Positions 44,480 to 55,048 of a stretch of 64,000 bases of DNA are shown piece after piece. This DNA is from Clarireedia homoeocarpa (taxonomy: Eukaryota; Ascomycota; Leotiomycetes; Helotiales; Rutstroemiaceae). The stretch is from the NCBI GenBank assembly GCA_001465935.1, contig LNKV01000036.1:186001-250000 (forward strand). Reading direction: 5' to 3'. Made by a program: the position numbers and the translations under genes. Numbering within the stretch: the first letter of the stretch is position 1; every line of letters starts with the position of its first letter. The notes below the pieces were generated by a model. It saw only the letters and a list, made by a program, of their open reading frames with translations. It was not told where the DNA came from and did not search any database.

Positions 44480-46467
44480 TTATCTTCCGACACGGATGAC
44501 GCCCGCCGCAATAAGTGATTGAATCTTAGCTCTGATTTGAGGATTCTTCATGTGTTCTTGAAGAGCTGCTGGGTCGGATTGTGCTTGTTGAAGAATACTT
44601 TGCATGACTGGATCTCCCATAATCTTTTGAATCTGTAATATGGTTAGTGAATTGTACGGAAATATTTGGCTAGATGTGCTTACCTCAGGATCTCTAGCAA
44701 GTCTCTCCTTAGTCTGCTCCTCTGTCTCGTTCTCTCTTGCAGCATACATAGCAGTCATAGCTTTCTGCTGTTGTTGCTCAATCTCCCTTGCGTTTGCTTT
44801 GGTGACATCGGCCTCACTAGCCTCGTTGCATGCCTCAAGACATTTCGAGTAATCTCTCATGCCGAAGTATGCTTGTGCCTTGCGGATGTAAGCTCTGACG
44901 AATTTAGGATCCTTTTGAATCGCTTTATCGCAGTCCTCAAGAGCAGATGGGAATTCGAGGAGCTTGATAAATGAAGCAGCACGGTTACTGTAACCTCTTG
45001 GGTCTTCTGGAGCACGCTTGATCATTTCACTGTAGGCTTCAACAGCTCCAGGCCAGTCAGACTCCTTGAACTTTTGATTGCCAAGCTCACGTGCCTCTTC
45101 CGCCTTTACTGGGTCGATGTATGCTTTCTTTGCACTGTCGATCTTATTCTTTTCGGCAGCACGGAGCTTGTTAACAACTTCTGGAGTACGGTGCTCTGTG
45201 AGCGACTTTTGGTAGTTCTCAATAGCTTTAGGCAGATCGCCAAGTCTTTCGTATGACGTTCCGATACGAGCGTAGGATTTGGCAATCATCTTAAAGTCGG
45301 CATAGATCTCTCGTCCCTCCTCGACAGCCTTTTCGCAAGCCTTGATAGCTTCTTCATATTCTCCCTTCTCGAAGTATGCAGCACCAAGGTTATTCAAATA
45401 GGTGATATCCTTGTAGGTCTCCCAAGCTTTGGTGTAATGCGCGATCGCCTCATCGAAGTTCTTTTTCTTGTATTGTTCTGTACCAAGTCTTTTTTCTTCA
45501 TCAGCCTCGGCCTTAGCCTTCTTCTTTGCGATAGCTTCTTCATCTTCAGGTTCAGGTTCAGGTTCAGGCTCGGTCTTCGCTTTCTTCGCTGATGGTTCTG
45601 ATGAGCTTGGGCGAACATCTGGCATGGGAATATCCTCTTCAGCTTCTTTGGGGGCTGAGGCTCCTCCAGCTCCTGGTGCATTACCGAAAGGTGCTGAGTC
45701 GGCAAATGACATATCCACGCCCATCAAGACGCCCAAAACTTGGATCATGCGCGGGTCTGAGAAGAGATCTTGAGTATTGTTAGGGTTGGACTTGATTTGC
45801 TGAAGTTTTGACATGAATGTTGGATCTGAGAGGAAAGCTGCAGTTTTTGGGTTTGCAGCAAGTTTTGAGATGAGTTGCGGATCGTTGAACATGTTTCCTA
45901 AACCCTGCGTTGGATCCCCCTTGACTCCATCTATCAGACTCATCAGTATGGTTGTCAAGTACAGCTGACATTTTCCACCTACCTGCTTTGGCCTCCGCAT
46001 CAATGGCTTTCTTAACACTCGCAAGACCCTTGCTGGCCACGGCGTAGTTTGGGTCGAGCTTTAATGCTTCCTCATAAGCATCATGAGCACCCAGAAGATC
46101 CCCAGTACCCTGTTTAGCAGCAGCAACTCTACCCCATCCCTTTGCCCAATCTGGTTTCAATTCTGTGCATTTCTCGGCGTCCTTGAGCGAATTCTCATAG
46201 TCCCGTTTCGAAGCGTAGGCAGCGGATCGATTTGAGTAGAGAATGTGGTTTTCTGGTTCAATAGCAATGGCCTCGGTAAATTTTGCACTTCAAGAAACGT
46301 TAGTGAAGATCTTGGTAAGGTTCAAGGAGTTGCTGAGAACACCCCACTGGCGCAATGTCTACGAAGAGGGGTAATGGAGAGTGTATATCAAGACGAACTT
46401 ACACAGCCTCGTCAAAGTTCTTTTCTGCGATCGCTTTATTGCCTTCGGCTTTCAGTGCGTCCGCCAT
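44480..46467 (-). CDS. STI1: Hsp70/Hsp90-organising co-chaperone Sti1
   Basis: Predicted 589 residues (the same length as yeast Sti1). Exons in transcription order: 46467-46403, 46287-45983, 45930-44684, 44632-44480. TPR1 begins MADALKAEGNKAIAEKNFDE and continues with EPENHILYSNRSAAYASKRD; DP1 contains FNDPQLISKLAANPKTAAFL; an acidic/Pro linker with EPEPEPEPEDEE follows; TPR2A starts EQYKKKNFDEAIAHYTKA; TPR2B has EARELGNQKFKESDWPGAVE; DP2 ends with DPVMQSILQQAQSDPAALQE. The order TPR1-DP1-TPR2A-TPR2B-DP2 is complete. It ferries clients from Hsp70 to Hsp90 by clamping their EEVD tails. Intron 1 (115 nt) uses an AAG acceptor; intron 3 is a multiple of three with no stop, so its retention would only insert residues. 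Confidence 0.95.
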
Positions 46468-47005
46468 GATGTTTGAAGAATTAGTGAAACGAAATATCAA
46501 AAGTCTTAAGGTATAAAAAAATAAAACCTCAAAAAGTGTCCCAAATTGAAGAAATCGAAATGAACATCGGACAGCTCTTTATTATTTTACCATCGATATC
46601 TTCTAGAGCTTTCTGCCCTCTAGGCGCTTGGACCATGCTACTAGGCTAACCTGTTTCGGAGGTAAGGTGGGGTGAGTGAGGCTTCACGTAAGTGGTTGAT
46701 TGTTGTTTATCGTATCGAAGACTGTACAAACAGCTTAGTATGCAAGAGGCCGAGAAGACATTGAAAATTTTAAGGCTTGATGAAAATTAACTGCTATGTA
46801 GGCATAAGTAAGATGGTCTAAGTCTCATTTCTATATCTCTTATTGACTCTCTTTATGCCGGAGTCCAAATACACAATAAAGCCTCATTCTGGGACACAGT
46901 CAGTCCGCCATATGAAGCTCCATCAAATCCTCAACTGGGACCCAAAACCTCCGTGTTGAAATTGCCAAAACTCCTTTTTTATGCATCGCTTCTATATATA
47001 AAATA
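46468..47005. other. Spacer, STI1 promoter and HMGR 3' end
   Basis: About 540 bp between two minus-strand genes. AT-rich, no gene. Confidence 0.5.
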
Positions 47006-50000
47006 CTATCTCTTCCCCCCAGCAGCTCTAAGCACGGCAGCTTGAGATAGTGCCTGTATGCCACTAGATGGCGCCGGAGTATTGGATCTTGTGGCAGGAG
47101 CACTTCTGTTGTGTGCCATGTGGCTTTGAACCAGATGACCAGCTGCTAAAGCACTGCACAATGAGAGTTCTCCAGCCAAGACACCTGCAGCAATGATTCG
47201 AGCAAGTTTGCGAGCATTGTCACCCGGATTGGTGGGGTGAGAGCCTCTAACACCAAGCAAATCTAACATAGCACTCTGAGGCTCGAGGATAGTACCACCA
47301 CCCAAAGTCCCAACTTCTATGGAAGGCATTGAAACGCTGATTTGTAAAGAACCTCGAAGACTATATATGATTAGCAAACTTCCAAAAAAATTTAAAGCAG
47401 ACCTGACTTACTTTTTCATGAGGGTAATACAACTGCTGCTCTCCACTACTTGTGCTGGATCTTGACCAGTGGCCAAGAAGATGGCAGCGACGATGTTGGC
47501 AGCGTGAGCGTTGAATCCACCCATAGCACCAGCCATGGCACTACCGACAAGATTTTTTGCGATATTCAACTCAACCAATGCATCGACGCTGGTCTTGAGA
47601 ACATTTCGGACAACATCTCCTGGAATAATAGCCTCGGCGACAACACTTTTACCACGACCATCAATCCAATTGACGGCAGCTGCTTTCTTATCTGTACAGA
47701 AGTTACCCGAGACCGACAGAATTTCCATATCATCAAAACCGCACTCTGTGGACATAATTTTCAAAGCATGCTCGACACCCTTAGAGATCATGTTCATTCC
47801 CATAGCATCTCCAGTTGTTGTCTTGAAACGTGGGTAAAGGTTGGTACCGGCTAATGCCGTCTTGATGGATTGAAGTCGGGCGAATCTACTGGTAGAGTTG
47901 AATGCTTTCATCATGGTCTTTTGCCCCTCTTCAGAGTCAAGCCAAACTTTAGCCGCACCAGCACGCTCAAGAGTTTCGAAGGCAATACAGGGACCACGTG
48001 TCATACCATCACCAGTCAGAACAGTGACGGCGCCACCACCAGAGTTAATAGCTTTGCAACCACGGCTCGTGCTAGCAACAAGGACACCTTCAGTTGTGGC
48101 CATTGGTAGGAAGAAACTCTGTCCATCAATGACGATAGGTCCGGCTACACCAAGCGGCAAGGGGAGATAACCAATGACATTCTCGCAACAAGCACCTAGA
48201 ACACGGTCATAGTTGTAATGCTTATAAGGAAGCAATGAATTTTCGAGAAGACTGGTGGTTTCAGCAGTGGCAGGGGTTCTTGAAATAATAGCTCTTCGAA
48301 TCTTGACGGCTCTAGTAGTGTCTTTCAGAGTTCTCTCCAAAGAATAACCGGGAATTTTGCCTTGCATGGATAATTCGATGAGTTCTGCGTCGTTGAGTTC
48401 TGGTGCACGTTTGGCTTGAAGAAGTTTTTCCATATCTTGTTGGCTGCGGCGTAGTTGAGGCTGGGTGTTGGCCGGAGGAGCCATCACTAAAACTTCATCT
48501 TCGTCATCAGTGGTAGCCGGAGTAGGTGGAATATTGTCACAAGCGTTCGAGTCGGTGCTTGGCAGCTTTAGGATAGGTGTAGATACTGAGTTGTTGAATT
48601 TCTCGGCCTGGTCAAGTTCAACCCGGTCAACGGCATGGTGTGGGGGTAACTGAAGTGGTTCTTTGATGCTCCATTTGGCGGCGTTGAAAAGATATCCATT
48701 GAGGACAACACTCAAGGTGAGAGCGACAACGATCCATTTGGAAAGCACCGGATCTTCGAAGCTTTTGAGTAAGTTGTCGACAACTCGACCTCCCATAACA
48801 TATTCAGTGAATTCAGAGCCAAAGTCGTCCACAGAGTCCTTGCGATGCTTATGCATTGGATGTGCATAATGAATTGATGGATATTCAAGCTCATATTTGA
48901 TCGGCGTCAGGACCGTAACAACAATGGATTTGTCCTGCGCTTTCGACATTTCGGAAATGGCATCCAAACCACTGGAAGCAACCTTGAATGGGTCCATTGG
49001 AGGCGGTGTCAGAACATTCGAGAAGGCGGTTCCGGAGAGCACGTTTACTGCTGAAGATTGAGCGTGGCTGGTGTTTCTAAATGGAATTGTGCAAAGATTC
49101 AGAACGTTGATGATGATAAATCCAGAAACCATGAGAACCTTGAACTTCGGGATGCTGCTGCTCTTGACTTTGCGACCGAAAATACGAGTCTCACTGGACC
49201 CAGCTCCTCCATCCTGCAAGAAAGCATCACTCTGAGCAACCTTCTCAGCCACTCGGTGGTTGATTCCATCGTCCTCCAATGCTTGGCGAAGAGCAACGTG
49301 ACGCTTAATGCGATTGATTTCTAGCTTAATGCTCAGAATTGCTGTGTAGAATGTGAACAGGAGTATGCAATCGAAGAAGAGAATCCAAGCAGCTAGGAAA
49401 CAGAATTGTTGCAATCCAACTTGTACACCACTGGCAGCTCCTGCAATTAGGATACAGATCTCAATTGCATAATCCTTGAAAATTTCAAATCCTTTCTCGC
49501 TGATTGCGACTTGAACAGCATGTTGAATGGGGGTAGGAGATCTACTATGCTCTTTCTCGGTCTTTTCTGGCTCTTTACCAGTCTTGGGAGGTGGTCTGCG
49601 TGTGTCCAAAGATGCAGAGAGAACAGCCTTAGTCAACGCAATAGCCTTTTCGAATCCAACGGTGACGACGAGGAAGGGTAGACCTTCAGAAAGTAAGAGC
49701 ATGTTCATTGGAACGCCCATTTTGGTTGTTACGATTAAGCCGAAGAGAAAAGCAAAGACTGAGGAGAATAATGTGGTGGCAAAAAGCCAGAAGTTGGAGC
49801 CCATACGCCTCATAGAAACGAACAGTGAGACAAAAGTAAGATGCATCGATATGTATCCTAGCACCATGATGATGATGTCTAGAGTTTCAGCATTCTTGAC
49901 GAGGTCGACGAACTCAGTCCAAGCGTTTGTTGCCCAGTTCTTGAGTCCGGGCTTGTTCTCATCCACCTTGGCAGCTTTCATAATCCACATCTTCTTCTCC

Positions 50001-50635
50001 TTGACAGGCTCTGCCTCGAGTCCGTGGCGAGCGCTTTCATCGGTAGGTAACGTCGCGGCAGCATTGGGCAATTCTTGGGTTCTTGCTAGGAACTCGGGTG
50101 CCTGACTGTATGGGACTGCAAATGCGAGCGTGCTGTCCTGGGACAACGGTGCCAACGGATTTGAGGTGGTGGGGAGTGAGATTACCGAGAGATTTTGTGG
50201 TACAGGCACACTTTCCGCTAAAGGAGCTGCTTGGAGAGGACTGGCAGCCAAAGAGCCGGGGAATACGAAAGTCGTGAGAGCCAAATGGTCCACATTAGAT
50301 GGCACGTTTTGGACATCAGTTGCCTGCCATTTCCAGCCTGTCTCCGAGCCAATTTGTAATTGTCGGCTTCCAGTAACAAGAGAACTCCACGTTGCTTTAT
50401 CAGCTCCACTGGTCTTTCCTGAGTCGAACAAGCTGCTCTCCAATAGTCCCATATGTGTTGTGCTCGCTAAGAGCGCCACGATCCCAATGGTATGAATTGG
50501 GTGGAGACATGCTCTTCGAGAAAGAATTTGAACTAGTGGCGTGACTTTCCTGTTGAGCCATGATGGAGAGGCATTGGTTTCGGCAGAGGACGATGCGCCC
50601 CTAAACCGCGAGGGAAGGAGAGAATTTCCGATCAT
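47006..50635 (-). CDS. HMG1: 3-hydroxy-3-methylglutaryl-CoA reductase
   Basis: Predicted 1192 residues; the ER-membrane, rate-limiting enzyme of the mevalonate/ergosterol pathway. Exons in transcription order: 50635-47412 and 47360-47006 (51-nt intron). The N-terminal membrane domain has a first helix (HPIHTIGIVALLASTTHMG), then a sterol-sensing-domain-like set of helices around residues 240-440 (ADTIIMVLGYISMHLTFVSL-type segment seen as LDIIIMVLGYISMHLTFVSL). A variable linker follows, then the catalytic domain from about 770. Catalytic residues are visible: Glu ~849 in ATTEGVLVASTSRG, Lys ~952 in NMISKGVEHAL, Asp ~1059 in GQDPAQ and His ~1150 in AAGHLVQSH. The dimer/HMG-binding motifs ENVIGYLPLPLG and SIEVGTLGGGT are intact. 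A single long first exon is unusual compared with its intron-rich neighbours. Confidence 0.97.
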
Positions 50636-51479
50636 GGTTATAGATGTACAAATAAATATCGTATTCTATATCAAAGCCATCGACGAAAGCGAATTCAAGG
50701 GGGGTGGGAATGTTGATCTGCAAGACAAGTAAGAATCAGTAAAGTGCAGCTTGATAGGCAGAGAGATTCAGTGTGGGCATGAAATAAATGTAAAGCTTCA
50801 ACCATGTACTACCCTAGGCCATATACTGACCGATAAGATATTCACTCACAAACCGAGAGGGATGGTGATGGTGGGAACATTGCAATAAGGGAAATTGACC
50901 TACCTAAGGGCAGTGTTTTATACAATCGGCCTTTGCCTCTTCACAGCCTGCAACCTTGAAGGGTCCCTTTGCTGCGACGGGTGGATTTCGTGGTGAAGGA
51001 TGACGGGCAGTCGGTCACTGCTCGGAAAAGGAGTGCTGTCGGTGTTGAAACCCGAGCAAGAATCGGCAACGACAGTACGCACAGAAGAGAGGCGCAATGG
51101 ATGGGATATAGGAATGGGATAGCTATGGCCAGCTGGTCCACTGGTGGGATATCCTCACTTCTTCTGGTATGTAAGAATTATCTCATAAGAATTGAGGAGA
51201 AGTTGGAAGGATGAGAAGAAGAAAAGTGAGGGTTTATTAGGAGAAATGGATTCCGGCTTATCGATTTTGGTGTGCCACGAAGTAACCCGGGTGCATACCT
51301 GCAAGCTTTCTCGCCCTCACGCATAAGGAGAGAAGTACGATAGGATGGACAGGGCACGTATTGGCATGCTAGCTTTCAAAGACGCTGGTGGGCCGATCCA
51401 TAAAATCCACGCTTAGAGGTACCAGCGTTTTTTTGTTGACTGGCACGACTAGGGCGGGTGACATTATCTCTTTGGTCAA

Positions 51480-51570
51480 GGTTAGGGCGGGTCGAAGATA
51501 AAGGAAAATGAAAGGACGATCTTCGGAAGGACCATCTTCGGAAGGACGACCTTCGGATTAGAAGGACCAT
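51480..51570 (+). repeat. Short tandem repeat, GAAGGACCATCTTCG type
   Basis: Three consecutive imperfect units, each ending in CTTCG, then one further degenerate unit. Confidence 0.75.
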
Positions 51571-51827
51571 TTCGGGGGTTTGTTCTCACACTTCATTCAA
51601 CATTCGCCTGGGTGCCTGGGTGCCTGCTTTCTTTCGGCCTGGGTGCCTGCTTTCTTTCGACCAAAGATTCTGAAGAATTTGATATTGTTCTCCAAAGCTT
51701 TGTTATCTGATGGCTTCCCTTCACAACCGCTCATTGGTTGCATCCTGACCGAGTTTCTCTACTTGCCTTCCACCTTGCCAACAGTTGTCTTTGTCGTACA
51801 CGTCTACCAAACCGAAGTCAACTCCTA

Positions 51828-51919
51828 CTATCCCCCCCCCCCCCCCCCCCATGAATAAAAGCTAAATTTTTATGCGGCAAGACGTAGAAAAAATTAACCT
51901 TTATTCATGGGAGGGATAG
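51828..51919 (+). mobile_element. Short TIR element, copy A1 (MITE-like)
   Basis: 92 bp framed by CTATCCCC.. and ..GGGATAG, with TA on both sides. The ends are inverted repeats (CATGAATAAAAG / AACCTTTATTCATG) and the left end has a ~20-bp C run. The core (GCGGCAAGACGTAG) is the reverse complement of copy A2. No coding capacity, so non-autonomous. Confidence 0.7.
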
Positions 51920-52156
51920 TATTTTCCTCTGGTGCGTAGCAACAAGGTATTGGCTAATGAGAATCTTGCCCCCAAAAAAAAAAAAAAAAAAAGGGCGGAA
52001 AAGCCGTCGTCGATAGATGTGAGACGGAAAAACCATCGTCGATAGATGTGAGACGCGGGCAGACTGGCAGTGGCAGTGGCAGTGGAAGGCAAAGTGGACA
52101 ACACCATTGGACAATTGGTTACTATACGGAAGTAGTGTACGCGTGCCTTACCCTCA

Positions 52157-52240
52157 CTATCCTCCCCATGAATAAAGGTTAATTTTTTCTACGTCTTGCC
52201 GCATAAAAATTTATTTAACCTTTATTCATGGGGGGGATAG
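52157..52240 (-). mobile_element. Short TIR element, copy A2 (MITE-like)
   Basis: 84 bp, CTATCCTCCCCATGAATAA at the left and CTTTATTCATGGGGGGGATAG at the right. It is the inverted counterpart of A1 (core CTACGTCTTGCCGC). Its right TA is shared with element B, which abuts it. The left flank reads CA, not TA, so one end may have been altered. Confidence 0.7.
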
Positions 52241-52242
52241 TA

Positions 52243-52436
52243 CTACCCCCCCCCCCCAAGAATAAAGATTATTCGGTGGGTTTTGCCACAGAAGTAGCTA
52301 GGGGACAGACAAGGGGTTTTAACCACTCAAAATCGATGAATTGGGTCCGAAGATACCTCGGAATCAAAGGTTTATCGATTTTTATACCCTCTGTGGCAAA
52401 ACCCACCGAATAACCTTTATTCTTGGGGGGGGATAG
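52243..52436 (+). mobile_element. TIR element B with ~48-bp arms (MITE-like)
   Basis: 194 bp flanked by TA on both sides. The left arm CTACCCC(n)AAGAATAAAG then TTATTCGGTGGGTTTTGCCA is repeated inverted at the right end with only a few mismatches. The outermost bases and the GAATAAAG motif are shared with elements A1/A2, suggesting mobilisation by the same transposase (Tc1/mariner-like TA target preference, inference). No coding capacity. Confidence 0.75.
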
Positions 52437-52466
52437 TATTGCACTTTGTGTGCCTTAAGGCAATTC

Positions 52467-52583
52467 ACGCTCCGCTGGCTCTCCGAGGGCCACTGCCGTG
52501 GAGGCCGACTAGGATTATCTAGGTTAGTCTCCTATAGAATTTTCCCAACACCTGTTGATATAGTACCCCGTAGAGTATGGTGT
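52467..52583 (-). repeat. Dispersed repeat, copy 2 (inverted partner at 25181-25302)
   Basis: Reverse-complement match to copy 1. This copy begins TGTTGGGAAAATTCTATAGG on the minus strand and lacks the 11-bp internal duplication. It lies ~30 bp from TIR element B, so the site seems to have been a repeated insertion target. Confidence 0.8.
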
Positions 52584-52924
52584 TAGGTAAACTCGGCTAA
52601 GGTAAGCAACTCGGGCTTCGACTCCGGCAACTTCATCTTTTCTTCTTTCACTTTAAGCTTACTGACTTTCACCTCACGCTTACTGACTTTCACCTCATGC
52701 TTGCTGACACGCGTGCACGCAAACTAGTCGCACGTTGGTTTGAGCCCTGAGGGCCGAAGATAACGTAGAAAAGATAAGGGAAGCACGTCTTAAACCTGTG
52801 GACTGTGGATGGTTTGGTCTCATCTCATGTCTCACATCGCTCATCTCACATCCCACATCGCTCATCTTGCATCATCTATATACTCTTTACTACCATTAGC
52901 TGTGTCTCAGTCCAACTAACCAAA

Positions 52925-53670
52925 ATGTCCACGACATCGTTCAAACCTGCCTTGCTCGTCATTGATCTCCAAGAAGATTTTCTTCCTCCTGTAAGCTGGC
53001 TGTCCAATTAGCCAACTTTTACCTCCACGTTTCCACTAACTTCTTCAAGAACGGATCTTTAGCTGTCGCCAATGGTCGGGATACAATTCCTGTTATCAAT
53101 ACTCTTCTGACCTACCCGTTCCCTCTCAAGGTCGCTACAAAAGATTGGCATCCGTCAAATCACACTTCTTTTGCTTCAAACCACCCGGGAACCAACCCTT
53201 TTACACATTTCACAACCATCGTCAATCCCTCGAACCCTTCCGAAGTCTACAGAACGCGTCTGTGGCCCGATCACTGCGTTCAGGATACACTCGGGTCTGA
53301 GCATCCCTTCGAACTAAACACAGCCCACTTCACCAAGACCATCCACAAGGGTCAAAATCCCCATGTAGAAATGTACTCTGCATTCTACGATCCGTTGAGG
53401 AATCCCAGGTGTAGTGACAGTGGATTGGCTGCACACTTAAAAGAAGAGGGCATTACAGATGTTTATGTGGTAGGGCTGGCAGCCGATTATTGTGTCAAGT
53501 ACACTGCAGAGGATGCCGCTAGTGAAGGTTTCAAGACTTATGTTGTGGAAGAGGGCACAAGACCGGTTGATCCTGCCGAGTGGGAGAAGATGAAATCTAG
53601 TTTGGATGGAGTCAAAGTCATCAGTCTGAACGATGAAGAAGTGCTTCGAGTGAAGGAGTTCCACTTCTGA
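52925..53670 (+). CDS. PNC1: Nicotinamidase
   Basis: Predicted 228 residues. Exons: 52925-52990 and 53050-53670; the 59-nt intron has a GTAAGC donor and AAG acceptor. Isochorismatase-fold enzyme that hydrolyses nicotinamide to nicotinic acid in NAD salvage. The triad is complete: D14 in VIDLQEDFLPP, K122 in TIHKGQNP and C170 in GLAADYCVKYTAED. Metal-binding D54 and H56 lie in ATKDWHPSNH. The tight match RLWPDHCVQDTLGSE is also characteristic. Length and spacing equal yeast Pnc1 nearly residue for residue. In yeast it is stress-induced and raises sirtuin activity by removing nicotinamide. It sits ~490 bp to the right of the TIR-element nest. Confidence 0.95.
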
Positions 53671-55048
53671 TGCATGGTGGGGAAATCGTCGTACAACGCT
53701 CCCCCGATAGGGCGAGTAAGGATACGTGGAGGGGTAAAACCTTGGGTTACAGTAGGATTCTGATCCCGTTCATACTTATATCTCTCCAGAACATGATGCT
53801 GCAATGGATATGCGAGACTAGGTAAGGATTGTAAACCATTGCCGGGATGGTTATCAAGCACGGATGTCAAATTACAATTCAGTCCATGTTCAATGACTGT
53901 TGGTTGTGCCGAAGATGTGCTGAAAGCAAATATTCTTGCAAGTATTACCTGGTGACAGGAAACAATGCCCGTATTTCAATAACCTTCATTACGAAGGGGA
54001 AGGCATTGTACTGCAAACATTTCTGGAGCATTAATGCCTATAATAGAACTAAAATCAACTCACTATTCACTACTACTTATGCCCTTCCATATTCATTTTT
54101 GTGCCCATGACTTACTGCGATCCCAAACTCTTTTAAGTGAATGCTTCTACAAAGTAGGTGAGATTTAGTTGGATTATACACTCCCCTCTCGGTATAAAGG
54201 TTATCTGGCGCGTGTTATCTGACAGGTAGTTATCGGCCGAAATCTATAGATTTTACTTGATGAACCTCTTTGTTCTATCCCTCGTTGTTTCCACCAAATA
54301 GTCTTTAAATCAGAGGGGGGGGGGAGTAAGGTCTGCATCTGGGACCACGGCCAAGCCAAGCAAGAGCTCTTGCGTGAATACAGTACAGTAGAAAGAATAG
54401 CTAGTGTACGGGGGGAAGGAAGACCGTTGACGTTCTACAGTACTATAGATCTTGTCATCCCTATGGCATAGCAAGGCTACTAGTATACTTCATCTTATCG
54501 CTCACCCATGACTTTTTTCAAAAGAAAACTACCAATCATTCATTCCACCAACGAACGTACTTTTTGTACGAAAAGTAACCCGGAACAAAAAACACGAGAG
54601 AAACTTAATATACATATGCATATGCATATGTCTATCCCCCATGCTATTCATTGATGCACATTGCATTCATTACGTCGGGTTTTTTAATGCGGGGGGATTC
54701 ATATACTGTGTCATGCAACTTACTTGTATATGTATGTATGTATATGTATAAACTGGGGTATCTGGTATCTAGTTGATATCTTCATGCAAGGAAGGGGGCG
54801 TGTCCTTCTAACTACTGTAATAGAATTTGCGGAGGTTTTGCCGGGTTATGGAGATGCTGGGTACACTACTGGTTGGGTTACTGATACTGTACTTTTTGTG
54901 GTGTGATATAGCAAGCTGTGAATTAGCCTGGGGAAGAGGGAAGGAGGGAAGTATGTTGAAACCTAGGGAAATCTTGTAAGCTAATTTTATCCCAAGCTAA
55001 ATCTAATCTATACTATACATGCTACCCTTTCCTTTCCTTGTCTTGCCT
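53671..55048. other. Convergent intergenic spacer
   Basis: 1.4 kb between the nicotinamidase and the FAD monooxygenase, which face each other. It has a TATG/CATATG microsatellite (54608-54632 and 54727-54745) and no gene. Confidence 0.5.

Larger units (their letters stand above)
50636..52924. other. Repeat-rich interval, HMGR promoter and TIR elements
   Basis: The left 600 bp should be the HMGR promoter. 51480-51570 has GAAGGACCATCTTCG-like tandem units; 51600-51660 repeats GGGTGCCTGCTTTCTTTCG. A TIR-element nest lies at 51828-52436, the dispersed repeat copy at 52467-52583, and CTTACTGACTTTCACCTCA repeats near 52656-52700. No gene was found. Confidence 0.55.

Noticed and set aside
34602..53670. 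NAD-salvage cluster (CinA-C amidase and nicotinamidase)
   Set aside because: The two genes are ~17 kb apart with unrelated genes such as DUR3, STI1 and HMGR between them, so co-localisation is probably chance.
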